In this document: positions 49,951-58,268 of the stretch, piece by piece
How positions within the stretch are numbered: the first letter of the stretch is position 1
Layout: the number at the start of each line of letters is the position of its first letter
Source: Streptomyces sp. NBC_00483
GTDB lineage: Bacteria; Actinomycetota; Actinomycetes; Streptomycetales; Streptomycetaceae
NCBI RefSeq assembly: GCF_036013745.1
Contig: NZ_CP107880.1
Location: 3,100,001-3,164,000, forward strand
Direction: 5' to 3'
Length of the DNA: 64,000 bases
Program-made: the position numbers and the translations under genes
The notes under the pieces: model-generated
Seen by the model: the letters and a program-made list of their open reading frames with translations, nothing else
Told to the model about the DNA's origin: nothing
The model's database searches: none

Positions 49951-50514
49951 CTACCCCGCGTCCTGCACCTTTCCCGGGCTCGCGCGCTCGTCCCCCTCCC
50001 GCCGGGGCTGGGGCAGCACCGGCTGCAGCACGAGCGCGCGCTCGACCAGGCGCAGGAACATCGCCACGTCACGCAGCAGGTCGTCGGCGTCGCGTGCGGT
50101 GGCCGCGTCGCGGATGCCCGCCTCCGCGCGGGCCCGCTTGGTGGCGCCCGAGGCGAACAGGATGCTCCACTCCGCCAGTTCGGGGGCTATCTCGGGGAGC
50201 ACTTCCCACGCGCTGCGGATCTTGGCGCGGCGCCTTGGCGTGGACTCGGGCCTGCCGCGCGCCGCGAGCACGGCGGCGGCGGTGCGCAGCGCGGCGAGAT
50301 GGGCCGTGGCGTACCGCTCGTTCGAAGTCTCGAGCACGGACGCCTCGTCGAGTCCGGCGCGGGCCTGGGCGAGCAGATCGAGGGCGGCGGGCGGAGCACC
50401 GGCCCGGCGGAGCACCGGGTGGATGTCGCTCGCCGGTCCGGTGGGTGAGGGGGCAGGGCCGGTGGCGCCGCGGCGGCGGGTGGCAGCTGCGGTGGGTGCC
50501 TTGTGTCCAGCCAT
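49951..50514 (-). CDS. SAV_6107-type HEPN domain protein
   Basis: This 187-residue protein looks like the SAV_6107 family of HEPN proteins: a disordered Thr/Pro-rich N-terminus, then four helices with LLAQARAGLDEASVLETS, ERYATAHLAALRTAAAVLAARG and AWEVLPEIAPELAEWSILFAS. The segment R67-YATA-H72 is an R-x4-H motif, which forms the RNase active site in catalytic HEPN proteins. No nucleotidyltransferase (MNT) partner is adjacent; the neighbours are a methyltransferase and, upstream, a divergent ABC/YhgE operon. Toxin or RNase activity is not shown. Confidence 0.8.
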   Translation of the reverse strand: MAGHKAPTAAATRRRGATGPAPSPTGPASDIHPVLRRAGAPPAALDLLAQARAGLDEASVLETSNERYATAHLAALRTAAAVLAARGRPESTPRRRAKIRSAWEVLPEIAPELAEWSILFASGATKRARAEAGIRDAATARDADDLLRDVAMFLRLVERALVLQPVLPQPRREGDERASPGKVQDAG

Positions 50515-50637
50515 GACGAACCTCCTGTCGTCTGTGTGACGGCGCTGTGGCCGTATGTGTCCATCGTGGGGTACGCCACTGACAATCGGCCCTGACCAGG
50601 CATTTTGCTTCGATCGGAAGTTCGGGCTAACTTTTGC

Positions 50638-50651
50638 ACTGACCAGTCAGT
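50638..50651. promoter_or_regulatory. Candidate TetR operator upstream of ABC/YhgE/TetR operon
   Basis: ACTGACCAGTCAGT has perfect 6-nt arms (ACTGAC/GTCAGT) around CA and ends 24 nt before the ATPase start. TetR-family operators often have this symmetry. The likely binder is the TetR protein encoded at the end of the same operon, which would be autorepression. Confidence 0.6.
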
Positions 50652-50675
50652 TCAAAGAGGTGCCCAGGGGGAACC

Positions 50676-51473
50676 ATGGACGGCCCGGCAAGCGGGGCGA
50701 CGAGCGCGGACGAGCACGGGGCGACGGCCGGAGCCTCGGTGGCCGCCACGGAGTTCGGCCTGAAGGGGCCGCGGGGCTGGGCCTTCCGGGGCATCGACGT
50801 CGACGCGGCGGCGGGCTCGCTCGTCGCGATCGAGGGCCCCTCCGGCAGCGGGCGCACCTGCCTGCTGCTCGCGCTGACCGGGCGGATGAAGCCGAGCGAG
50901 GGCACGGCGCGGGTCGGCGGGATGCGGCTGCCGAAGCAGCTGACCGCCGTACGCAGGATGAGCGCGCTCGCGCACGTGCCCGGCGTGACGGAGCTCGACC
51001 CCGCCCTGACCGTGGCCGAGCACCTGCGCGAACAGGCGCTGCTGCAGCGGAGGTTCGACGGAACGCTCCGCGGGCTGCTGCGTACGCCCGCCGAGCGGCG
51101 GGCCGAGGCGAGCCTGCGCATCGACGCCGCGCTCGCCGCCGCGGGGCTCGACACCGAGACGCTGCCGAAGGGCTCCCGCACCTCCGTGCGCGACCTGGAG
51201 CGCCTCGAAGCGCTGCGCCTCTCCCTGGCGCTCGCGCTCATCGCCCGGCCGCGCCTGATCGGCGTCGACGACACCGACCTGAAGCTCGCGGACGCCGAGC
51301 GGGCCGAGATCTGGGCCCAGTTGCGGGCCGTGGCCGACGCGGGCACGACGGTCGTCGCCGTGTGCAGCGAGGCCCCCGAAGGGGCCGTCGTCGTATCGAC
51401 CGCCCCGGTGAACACCACGAACGACACCGCGAAGGAGACGGCCGATGCGCTCGCCGAAGCTCGCCGCGCTTGA
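50676..51473 (+). CDS. Degenerate ABC-type ATPase-like protein
   Basis: This 265-residue protein has an ABC-ATPase layout with altered catalytic positions. Walker A reads GPSGSGRT (54-61), so Arg60 stands where the Lys should be. The region of the LSGGQ signature is TSVRDLER (169-176). Walker B is RLIGVDDTD (193-201), with Asp where the catalytic Glu is normal. An Ala-rich C-terminal tail follows. It overlaps the YhgE gene start by 29 nt, so the products probably work together. Hydrolysis may be lost or slowed, and a regulatory or nucleotide-binding role is possible. Confidence 0.85.
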   Translation: MDGPASGATSADEHGATAGASVAATEFGLKGPRGWAFRGIDVDAAAGSLVAIEGPSGSGRTCLLLALTGRMKPSEGTARVGGMRLPKQLTAVRRMSALAHVPGVTELDPALTVAEHLREQALLQRRFDGTLRGLLRTPAERRAEASLRIDAALAAAGLDTETLPKGSRTSVRDLERLEALRLSLALALIARPRLIGVDDTDLKLADAERAEIWAQLRAVADAGTTVVAVCSEAPEGAVVVSTAPVNTTNDTAKETADALAEARRA

Positions 51474-53529
51474 ACTCAGGCGCTTCGGCAGGGGAAAGCT
51501 GCCGCGTGCCGCACTCGTCGCGCTTCTGCTGCTGCCGCTGCTCTACGGGGCGCTGTACCTGTGGTCCTTCTGGGACCCGTACGGCAAGCTCGACAAGATC
51601 CCCGTGGCGCTCGTCAACGACGACCAGGGAGCGACGGCCGCCGGCAAGAAGGTCACCGCGGGCGACGACATCACCAAGGGGCTGTACGACAGCGACACCT
51701 TCCAGTGGCACGAGGTCGACTCCGCGCAGGCCAAGAAGGGCCTGGAGGACGGCACGTACTACCTGTCGCTGACCATGCCGAAGGACTTCAGCAAGCGCAT
51801 CGCGTCGAGTTCGGGTGAGTCGCCCGAGACCGGCGCCCTCCAGGTGCGCACGAACGACGCGAACAACTACATCGTCGGGCAGATCTCCCGGACGGTCTTC
51901 TCCGAGGTGCGCTCCGCGGCGTCGAGCAACGCGTCGCGCTCGTTCCTCGACAAGATCTTCGTGTCCTTCTCGGACATCCATGACGCGACGCAGAAGGCGG
52001 CCAAGGGCGCGGACCAGCTCGAGGGTGGCATCGGCAAGGCCAAGAAGGGCTCGAAGGACCTGGCCGACGGCCTGAAGGACGCCAAGAAGGGCAGCGGCGA
52101 CCTGGAGAGCGGCCTGACCAAGCTCACCACCGGAGCCGGTGACCTGGAATCGGGCTCCCGACAGGTCTCCGACGGCACGCAACAGCTCGCCGACAAGGTG
52201 AACGGCGCCGCCGATCAGGTACGCCCCTTCCTGAAGGGCAACAAGAAGGCGATCGCCGACACGGCGCGGCTCGTCGCCGACTCCGCGGCGGGCGTCCGGC
52301 ACAACCTGGACGACCTGGTGAGGATCGCCCCCACCGCGCGCACGGGCGCGCACGCGGGGTCCGACGCCCTGGACGCCGTCTACGAAAGGCGCTGCGAGAA
52401 GGCGGTGATCAACGATCCCGCCTGCCCGGACCTGAAGAAGGCCAAGACGGCCGCGAACGACGTCGCCACGATCTCCGACGACCTGAACACGCTCATCCAG
52501 GACGAGCACGGGAACCTCGGCCAGATGGACAGCCACCTGGCGACGCTCCAGGAGCAGTCCGAGGCCCTGGCCAAGAACGCCCCGACGCTCGACAAGGACC
52601 TCGACAACGCGGTCGCCCAGATCAACAAGCTCAACGACGGGGCGGGCCAGGTCGCCGCGGGCGCCCAGAAGCTGCACACGGGGCTCGGCACGGCGCAGTC
52701 CGGATCGGCCGAACTCAACTCCGGGGTCGGCGAGTTGAAGACCGGTGCGAACGACCTGAACGGCGGCATGTTCCAGCTGGCCGACGGCTCGGGCAAGCTC
52801 GCCGGCGGACTGCACGACGGCGTGCAGAAGATCCCCGACTACGACAAGAAGGACCGCGATCAGCGCACCGGGGTGATGGCCGACCCCGTCCAGCTGGCCT
52901 CCCAGTCGCTGCACAAGGCGCCCAACTACGGGACGGGCTTCGCGCCCTACTTCATCCCGCTCTCCCTGTGGGTGGGCGCGATGGTCGCCTACATGTTGAT
53001 CCAGCCGATGAACCGGCGCGCCCTCGCTGCCGGCTCCTCGTCCTGGAGGGTGGCGTTCGCGGGCTGGCTGCCCGTGGCCGCGCTCGGGTTCCTACAGGTG
53101 GCGGCCCTGATGTCCGTACTGCACTGGGCACTTGGGCTGCAGATGCTGCACGCGGCGGGAACCGTCGGCTTCCTGTTCCTGGTCACGGCGTGCTTCGCGG
53201 CGATCGTGCAGTGGCTGAACGCGCGCTTCGGGGCGGCGGGCCGCATCCTTGTGCTCGCCTTCCTGATGCTGCAGCTGACGTCGGCGGGCGGCACCTATCC
53301 GGTGCAGACGAGCCCCGGCTTCTTCAACGCGCTGCACCCGTTCCTGCCGATGAGTTACGTCGTCGAGGCCCTGCGGCGACTGATCTCCGGCGGCGGGCTC
53401 GGGCCCGTGTGGCAGGCCTGCGTGGTGCTCACGGCGTTCACGGTGGGCGCGCTCGCTCTCACGGCGTGGACGGCCCGGCGCAAGCAGGTGTGGACGCTGG
53501 ACCGGCTGCACCCGGAGCTGAGCCTGTGA
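51445..53529 (+). CDS. YhgE/Pip domain membrane protein
   Basis: This 694-residue protein has one N-terminal helix (LVALLLLPLLYGALYLW), a large extracytoplasmic region, and five or six C-terminal helices of the ABC-2 permease-like type. The extracellular part starts with VALVNDDQG, the Pip signature, and contains coiled-coil repeats such as GAKGSKDLADGLKDAKKGSGDL-like segments and LxxGxxxLxxG heptads. YhgE/Pip proteins are related to the phage-infection protein family and to type VII secretion accessory proteins. Its fused permease half and the ATPase upstream suggest an exporter with a surface domain. Substrate unknown. Confidence 0.9.
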   Translation: MRSPKLAALELRRFGRGKLPRAALVALLLLPLLYGALYLWSFWDPYGKLDKIPVALVNDDQGATAAGKKVTAGDDITKGLYDSDTFQWHEVDSAQAKKGLEDGTYYLSLTMPKDFSKRIASSSGESPETGALQVRTNDANNYIVGQISRTVFSEVRSAASSNASRSFLDKIFVSFSDIHDATQKAAKGADQLEGGIGKAKKGSKDLADGLKDAKKGSGDLESGLTKLTTGAGDLESGSRQVSDGTQQLADKVNGAADQVRPFLKGNKKAIADTARLVADSAAGVRHNLDDLVRIAPTARTGAHAGSDALDAVYERRCEKAVINDPACPDLKKAKTAANDVATISDDLNTLIQDEHGNLGQMDSHLATLQEQSEALAKNAPTLDKDLDNAVAQINKLNDGAGQVAAGAQKLHTGLGTAQSGSAELNSGVGELKTGANDLNGGMFQLADGSGKLAGGLHDGVQKIPDYDKKDRDQRTGVMADPVQLASQSLHKAPNYGTGFAPYFIPLSLWVGAMVAYMLIQPMNRRALAAGSSSWRVAFAGWLPVAALGFLQVAALMSVLHWALGLQMLHAAGTVGFLFLVTACFAAIVQWLNARFGAAGRILVLAFLMLQLTSAGGTYPVQTSPGFFNALHPFLPMSYVVEALRRLISGGGLGPVWQACVVLTAFTVGALALTAWTARRKQVWTLDRLHPELSL

Positions 53530-54191
53530 GCGCGCCCACATCGGCTCCTGTGAGAATCAGGGGCATGGAAAGCAGCACACGGCGCCAGGCCACCCGGCAG
53601 AAGCTCTACGAGGCCGCGGTCACGCTCATCGCGGAACAGGGCTTCTCCGCCACCACGGTCGACGAGATCGCCGAGCGGGCCGGGGTCGCGAAGGGCACGG
53701 TCTACTACAACTTCGCCAGCAAGTCGGTCCTCTTCGAGGAGCTGCTGCGGCACGGCGTCGGGCTCCTCTCCGCCTCCCTCCGGGAGGCGGCGCAGAAGTC
53801 GGACGAGAACGGCGGCAGCAAGGTCGACGCCCTGGACGCGATGATCCGTGCGGGTCTCGAGTTCATCGACCAGTACCCGGCCTTCACCCAGCTCTACGTC
53901 GCCGAGCTGTGGCGCACCAACCGTGCCTGGCAGTCCACGCTCGCCGTGGTCCGCAACGAGACGGTGGCCGTGGTCGAGGACGTTCTGCGGGCCGCGGTGG
54001 AGAGCGGTGAGCTGAGCGAGGAGATCGATGTGCCGCTCACGGCGGCGGCCCTCGTGGGCATGGTCCTCGTGGCCGCCCTGGACTGGCAGGCGTTCCAGCC
54101 CGAGCGCTCGCTGGACGATGTGCACGGCGCGCTCTCGCTGCTGCTCCAGGGGCGCGTGGGCGGCGGGCAGCCGCTGACGGGCAAGGCCTGA
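53526..54191 (+). CDS. TetR family transcriptional regulator
   Basis: This protein of about 221 residues has an N-terminal helix-turn-helix (IAEQGFSATTVDEIAERAGVAKGTVYYNF), the TetR signature, and a helical ligand-binding C-terminus (residues about 80-205). GTG 53526 overlaps the YhgE stop by 4 nt and has GGAG 8 nt upstream; ATG 53565 is an alternative start. Being last in the operon, it probably represses the ATPase-YhgE-TetR unit through the palindrome at 50638. The effector is unknown. Confidence 0.92.
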   Translation: MSAPTSAPVRIRGMESSTRRQATRQKLYEAAVTLIAEQGFSATTVDEIAERAGVAKGTVYYNFASKSVLFEELLRHGVGLLSASLREAAQKSDENGGSKVDALDAMIRAGLEFIDQYPAFTQLYVAELWRTNRAWQSTLAVVRNETVAVVEDVLRAAVESGELSEEIDVPLTAAALVGMVLVAALDWQAFQPERSLDDVHGALSLLLQGRVGGGQPLTGKA

Positions 54192-54208
54192 GGCACAGCT
54201 GCCGGGCC

Positions 54209-54270
54209 CTAGGGCCCTTCTGACGGATCTTGCTGGAGTCGCGGGGTCTGGTGCGTCAGAAGGACCCTAG
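54209..54270. mobile_element. MITE-like inverted repeat flanked by CTAG
   Basis: Arms AGGGCCCTTCTGACG (54211-54225) and CGTCAGAAGGACCCT (54254-54268) match at 14 of 15 positions, separated by 28 nt and bounded by CTAG on both sides. The size suits a small non-autonomous element or a hairpin terminator of the tetR gene. Confidence 0.45.
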
Positions 54271-54285
54271 CCCGGCACAAATGAA

Positions 54286-54337
54286 GCGCCGGTCCGGCAG
54301 GGCCTGTGGTCGTTCTCAGGCCTCACCGGACCGGCGC
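54286..54337. terminator. Long hairpin after TetR gene
   Basis: Perfect 12-bp arms, GCGCCGGTCCGG and CCGGACCGGCGC, enclose a 28-nt loop with its own GCCTG/CAGGC pairing. It is followed by C-rich repeats. Confidence 0.7.
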
Positions 54338-54339
54338 AT

Positions 54340-54396
54340 CCCCCGTGGATCCCCGTTGTTCCCCCGTGGATCCCCCGTTTCCCCCGTTGGACCCCC
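54340..54396 (-). repeat. Six regularly spaced C-runs (G-quadruplex motif on minus strand)
   Basis: Runs of four or five C start at 54340, 54351, 54361, 54372, 54381 and 54392, a spacing of 9-11 nt, separated by GTGGAT, GTTGTT, GTT and GTTGGA. On the minus strand this is a strong canonical G-quadruplex. The remaining gap up to 54705 holds no clear gene. Confidence 0.75.
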
Positions 54397-54705
54397 GTTA
54401 GGTCTCCCTCCAGGGTCCCCCGTGCTCACTCCCGCCCTTGCGGGCGAGAGGAGCGGCAAGAGGCACTCGATCCGTTCCGCCGCCCCGTGTCGGCGGTGCC
54501 GCATCCGTGCCCCTCTCCGTGGTCTCCACTCTTCCGTCTGCGCAGGTCCGGACCCATCCGCGTATCTACTCATCTCCCCGACTAGGTACGGATACTCAGA
54601 CGTCCGCGCTCAGGCCCAGGCGCACTGCGTGCCCGCACTCAGCGGTCCACCGGCCGCCGCGACCTGGCGGCGGTGTTGTCAGTGGTGGCGGATAAGGTCC
54701 CTGGC

Positions 54706-56202
54706 ATGGCACGAATTGCGGTGATCGGCGCAGGGATGGGCGCCATGGCGGCCGCCGCTCGGCTGGCCGTCGCGGGCCACCGACCGGTGGTCTTCGAGCG
54801 CGCGTCGACGTACGGCGGGTCACTGGGCCGCATCGAGCGCGACGGCTTCGCGTTCGACACGGGCCCGGGGCTGCTCCATCTGCCCGCGGTCCACCGGGAC
54901 TTGTTCATCAAGACCGGCAAGGAGCCGCTGGAGGACCTCGTCGGCCTCACCCAGATCGAGCCCGCCGTGCGGCACGTCTTCGCGGACGACACGACGACGG
55001 ACCTGCCGAACGCGCGGCGGGCTGGCGTCGCCGAGGCGCTGGACGCGGCGATCGGTCAGGGCGCGGGCGGGCGCTGGTCGGCGTTCATGAACCGCGCGCG
55101 GGAGGCCTGGGACCGCTCGCGGCGCCCGCTGCTCGAAGAGCCGCTGTGGCCGAACTGGCAGGTGCTGGCCGACCGCGAGCCGTACCCCGCGGTCGTGCAC
55201 AAGCGGGTCCTGCGCAAGGACCGCGCGGCGGCGACGCTCGCCGAGATCGGTGCGCTCGAGCTGGGCGGGGAGCCGCGCCTCGTGGCGCTCCTTGAGCAGT
55301 ACGCGCTGGCGAGCGGTCTCGATCCCCGTACGGCCCCTGCGAGCGCGGCCGTGCTGCCCTACATGGAGCAGACGTTCGGGACATGGGCGGTGACCGGCGG
55401 AATGCGGGCCCTCGCGGACGCCGTGCACGCGCGCTGCCTGAAGCGGAAGGTCGAGTTCAGATTCGGCTCGGCCGTCACCCGGATCGTGGAGAAGGACGGG
55501 CGCGCGGCCGGTGTGGAACTGGCCGACGGCACGGTGGAGGAAGCCGAGTTCGTGGTGGCGGGCGTCGCCCCGGGCGTGCTCGGCGGGCTGCTTCCGGGTC
55601 GGCCCGTGCGCGCCGAGGGGCCGGCCCAGCGCGAGTCGGCGTGGCCGAGCCGGATGACCGTGCACCTCGCGCTGCGCGGGGCCCGGCCGACGGCCACCCC
55701 GCACCGGACGGTCGTGCACGGGGCGGACCGGGACGCCGAGTTGGCCTGGCTCTTCGAAGGCGGCGCGGCACCTTCGAGACCGACGGTGGCGGTGCTGCGC
55801 ACCGATGAGGCGACGGCGGTGCCGGACGCCGAGCACGAGGCGGTGACGCTCACGGTTACGGTTCCGTCGCACGCGCGCGTGGGCGAGGCCGACGTGGAGC
55901 GGGTCCTCGCGGCGGCCGAGCGTGCGGTGCCCGACCTGCGCGAGCGGCTGCTGTGGCACGAGGTGCGCACCCCGCAGGACATCGCAGAGGCCACCGGGGC
56001 CGAGGGCGGCGCCGTGCCGGCCCCCGCGCTCGCGGCGGCGGGCGGCGAGCTGCTGCACGCGCCGAACACCACGGCCCTGCCCGGTCTGACGACCGTGGGC
56101 GGCTGGTCCCACCCGGGCGGCGGCCTGCCGCACGCGGGCATGTCCGGCGCGCTGGTGGCGGGCCTGATCGTGGAAGGACCGGACTTCCAGGGCTCGCAGT
56201 GA
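54706..56202 (+). CDS. CrtI-like FAD-dependent oxidoreductase
   Basis: This 498-residue flavoprotein resembles phytoene desaturase-type oxidoreductases. It has the FAD-binding VIGAGMGAMAAAARLAVAGHRPVVFE and TYGGSLGRIERDGFAFDTGPGLLHLP. The C-terminal flavin-binding part is GLTTVGGWSHPGGGLPHAGMSGALVAGLI. No isoprenoid or carotenoid gene lies nearby, so the substrate is open. ATG 54706 is preferred; the frame is open 11 codons further upstream. A convergent gene follows, separated by a bidirectional terminator. Confidence 0.9.
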   Translation: MARIAVIGAGMGAMAAAARLAVAGHRPVVFERASTYGGSLGRIERDGFAFDTGPGLLHLPAVHRDLFIKTGKEPLEDLVGLTQIEPAVRHVFADDTTTDLPNARRAGVAEALDAAIGQGAGGRWSAFMNRAREAWDRSRRPLLEEPLWPNWQVLADREPYPAVVHKRVLRKDRAAATLAEIGALELGGEPRLVALLEQYALASGLDPRTAPASAAVLPYMEQTFGTWAVTGGMRALADAVHARCLKRKVEFRFGSAVTRIVEKDGRAAGVELADGTVEEAEFVVAGVAPGVLGGLLPGRPVRAEGPAQRESAWPSRMTVHLALRGARPTATPHRTVVHGADRDAELAWLFEGGAAPSRPTVAVLRTDEATAVPDAEHEAVTLTVTVPSHARVGEADVERVLAAAERAVPDLRERLLWHEVRTPQDIAEATGAEGGAVPAPALAAAGGELLHAPNTTALPGLTTVGGWSHPGGGLPHAGMSGALVAGLIVEGPDFQGSQ

Positions 56203-56240
56203 GCCATGGGCGCCTGCGTGAACTGCGGTAGCCCGCAAAG

Positions 56241-56270
56241 AGCCCCGAGCGCCTCAGGCTGCTCGGGGCT
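56241..56270. terminator. Bidirectional terminator between CrtI-like gene and membrane-protein gene
   Basis: Perfect 10-bp arms, AGCCCCGAGC and GCTCGGGGCT, flank a 10-nt loop. It lies between the two convergent stops at 56202 and 56313. Confidence 0.88.
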
Positions 56271-56312
56271 CCGCGTTCAGTACCTGGTTCGGTACCAGGT
56301 CCGGTACTTGGC

Positions 56313-57197
56313 TCAGTACCTGTACTGCTGCTCGTTGTACCCGTTGTTGTCGTAACCGGCGTTCGGGTCGTGCTGCGGGTACGCCGGGTACTGCTGCTCG
56401 GGCGGCAGTTCACCGCCGTAGGTCTGCTGCCCGTCGTTGTTGCGCTGCTGCGGTACCCAGACGCCGCCGGGAGGTGTCTCCCCGCCGTAGCCCGCGGCCG
56501 GCGCGTACGGGTCGGCGTAGCCCTGCCCGGCGGCGTACGGGTCGCCGTACTGGGGCTGCGCCGGGTAGGTCTGCGTCCCGATGTACGGGTCCGAGTACGG
56601 GGCGGCATACGGCTGCTGAGCCGGGTCGTAGCCGTAGCTCTGCTGGTCGTAGCCGTAGGCCCCGGCGTCGTAGCCGTAGTCCTGCATCCCGTGCGCCGCC
56701 TGGGCGGTCTGGGCGTACGGCGAGTCCTGATAGACGCCGTACTGGCTGGTGTCGTCGGGCATCGGCTCCGGGGCGTACACGGCCGTGCTCTCGGCCGCCG
56801 ACTCCGGGACCGGCGCGTACTCGGGGACCGGCGCGTACTCCTGCGGCGCCTGCTCGTACTCCAGGTCCGAGACCTGGAGCGTCGGGTCCTGGTGCAGCTC
56901 CTTCTCGGAGCGCCGCCCCCGGTCGATGCCGGGAACACCCGGCACGCCCTTGAGGGACCAGCCCGCGGCGAACCCGCGGCGGAACGACAGCGTGACGTAC
57001 GTCTGCCCGATCGCGAACGCGATGGCCCCGACCCCGATGACGTACACCGAAGGAATAAGGACACCGATCACGACTCCGAGGAAGCCGCCGAAGGCCAGCA
57101 GCCGCCAGCGCAGCCGCGCCTTGTACTGCAGCAGGACCTCACCGAGGAGCCACAGTGCCACCAGTCCGAACGCGACATAGAGGACCGCCCAGCCCAT
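56313..57197 (-). CDS. Membrane protein with Tyr/Gln-rich low-complexity tail
   Basis: This 294-residue protein has three or four N-terminal helices (starting GWAVLYVAFGLVALWLLGEVLL, then LLAFGGFLGVVIGVLIP and VGAIAFAIGQTYVTLSF). From residue about 100 on, the protein is a disordered tail rich in Tyr, Gln, Pro, Gly and Asp, with repeats such as YGYD and QDPYA, ending YNEQQYRY. Such tails resemble those seen in condensate-forming or scaffold proteins, which is only a composition argument. It lies upstream of the CrtI-like gene in convergent orientation and 45 nt downstream of metF on the same strand. Function unknown. Confidence 0.85.
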   Translation of the reverse strand: MGWAVLYVAFGLVALWLLGEVLLQYKARLRWRLLAFGGFLGVVIGVLIPSVYVIGVGAIAFAIGQTYVTLSFRRGFAAGWSLKGVPGVPGIDRGRRSEKELHQDPTLQVSDLEYEQAPQEYAPVPEYAPVPESAAESTAVYAPEPMPDDTSQYGVYQDSPYAQTAQAAHGMQDYGYDAGAYGYDQQSYGYDPAQQPYAAPYSDPYIGTQTYPAQPQYGDPYAAGQGYADPYAPAAGYGGETPPGGVWVPQQRNNDGQQTYGGELPPEQQYPAYPQHDPNAGYDNNGYNEQQYRY

Positions 57198-57242
57198 GTA
57201 CGCCCCTCTCGTACGGCCGTAGCCCTGGTGGGTACGGCGAAG

Positions 57243-58163
57243 TCAGCCCCGCTCTTGGTGCAGGCCCAGGTTCTCGTAGATCTCCAACGTCGCCGTGGAG
57301 TTGTTGAGCGTAATGAAGTGCAGACCCGGCACTCCCTCGTCAAGCAGCTTGGCGCAAAACTCCGTAGCGAACTCGATGCCAATGGAGCGTACAGCGGCTG
57401 GATCGTCTTTTGCTGTGAGGATTCGCTCTTTCAACTCCGGAGGGAAGTCCGCGTTGCTCAACTTGGGCAGGCGTTCGAGCATGCGCACGCTCGTCACCGG
57501 CATGCATTCCGGGATGATCGGCGTCTCGCAGCCGGCCGCGGCGACCTTGTCGCGCAGCCGCAGGTACTCCTCCGGGTAGAAGAACATCTGCGTGATCGCG
57601 TAATCGGCGCCCGCGCGGCACTTGTCGACGAAGTGCCGCACGTCGGAGTCCCAGTCCGCCGAGCGCGGGTGCATCGCGGGGAATGCGGCGACACCGACGC
57701 AGAAGTCCCCGGACTCCTTGATCAATTCAACGAGTTCGGCCGCGTACGTGAGGCCTTCGGGGTGCGAGATCCAGTCACCCATGGGGTCACCGGGCGGGTC
57801 GCCACGGACCGCGAGCATGTTCCGGATACCGGCGTCGGCGTACTGGCCGATGATGTTGCGCAGTTCGGCGACCGAATGCTCGACGGCGGTGATGTGGGCC
57901 ACCGGCGTCAGCGTCGTGTCGGCGACGATCTGCTGGGTCTCCTTGACGGTGCCCGCGCGCGTGGAGCCGCCCGCGCCGTACGTCACGGAGACGAAGTCGG
58001 GCGAGACCGCCTCTACCCTGCGCAGGGCGTTCCACAGGTTGCGCTCGCCCTTCGCGGTCTTCGGCGCGGAGAACTCGAACGAGAAAGCCGTCTTGCCGGG
58101 CGCGAGCATGTCGCGCACGGTGCGGGCACGATCAGTCCTGGTGGAAGCGGTACCTAGGGCCAT
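57243..58163 (-). CDS. metF: Methylenetetrahydrofolate reductase
   Basis: This 306-residue FAD enzyme reduces 5,10-methylene-THF to 5-methyl-THF for methionine synthesis. It has [10 protein letters not shown] with the catalytic Glu, [28 protein letters not shown], and [12 protein letters not shown], all family hallmarks; the FEFSAPK variant in place of FEFFPPK is typical of actinobacterial MetF. The start is ATG 58163, with no strong ribosome-binding site. It lies next to thiE and the membrane protein gene. Confidence 0.96.
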   Translation of the reverse strand: MALGTASTRTDRARTVRDMLAPGKTAFSFEFSAPKTAKGERNLWNALRRVEAVSPDFVSVTYGAGGSTRAGTVKETQQIVADTTLTPVAHITAVEHSVAELRNIIGQYADAGIRNMLAVRGDPPGDPMGDWISHPEGLTYAAELVELIKESGDFCVGVAAFPAMHPRSADWDSDVRHFVDKCRAGADYAITQMFFYPEEYLRLRDKVAAAGCETPIIPECMPVTSVRMLERLPKLSNADFPPELKERILTAKDDPAAVRSIGIEFATEFCAKLLDEGVPGLHFITLNNSTATLEIYENLGLHQERG

Positions 58164-58268
58164 ACGGGCAGGTTACTGACGGATATCCAAAGCCCCTAAT
58201 CCCCGTCCACCTTGCGGACAGGCCACCAGGACGGCCGTTACCGGCGGATTTCTTCGGGACCGCGCGGG

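Noticed and set aside
54192..54705. Gene in the 514-nt gap before the CrtI-like gene
   Set aside because: Short frames are present, but none has a ribosome-binding site, plausible composition or a match to a known family; only hairpins and C-runs are seen.
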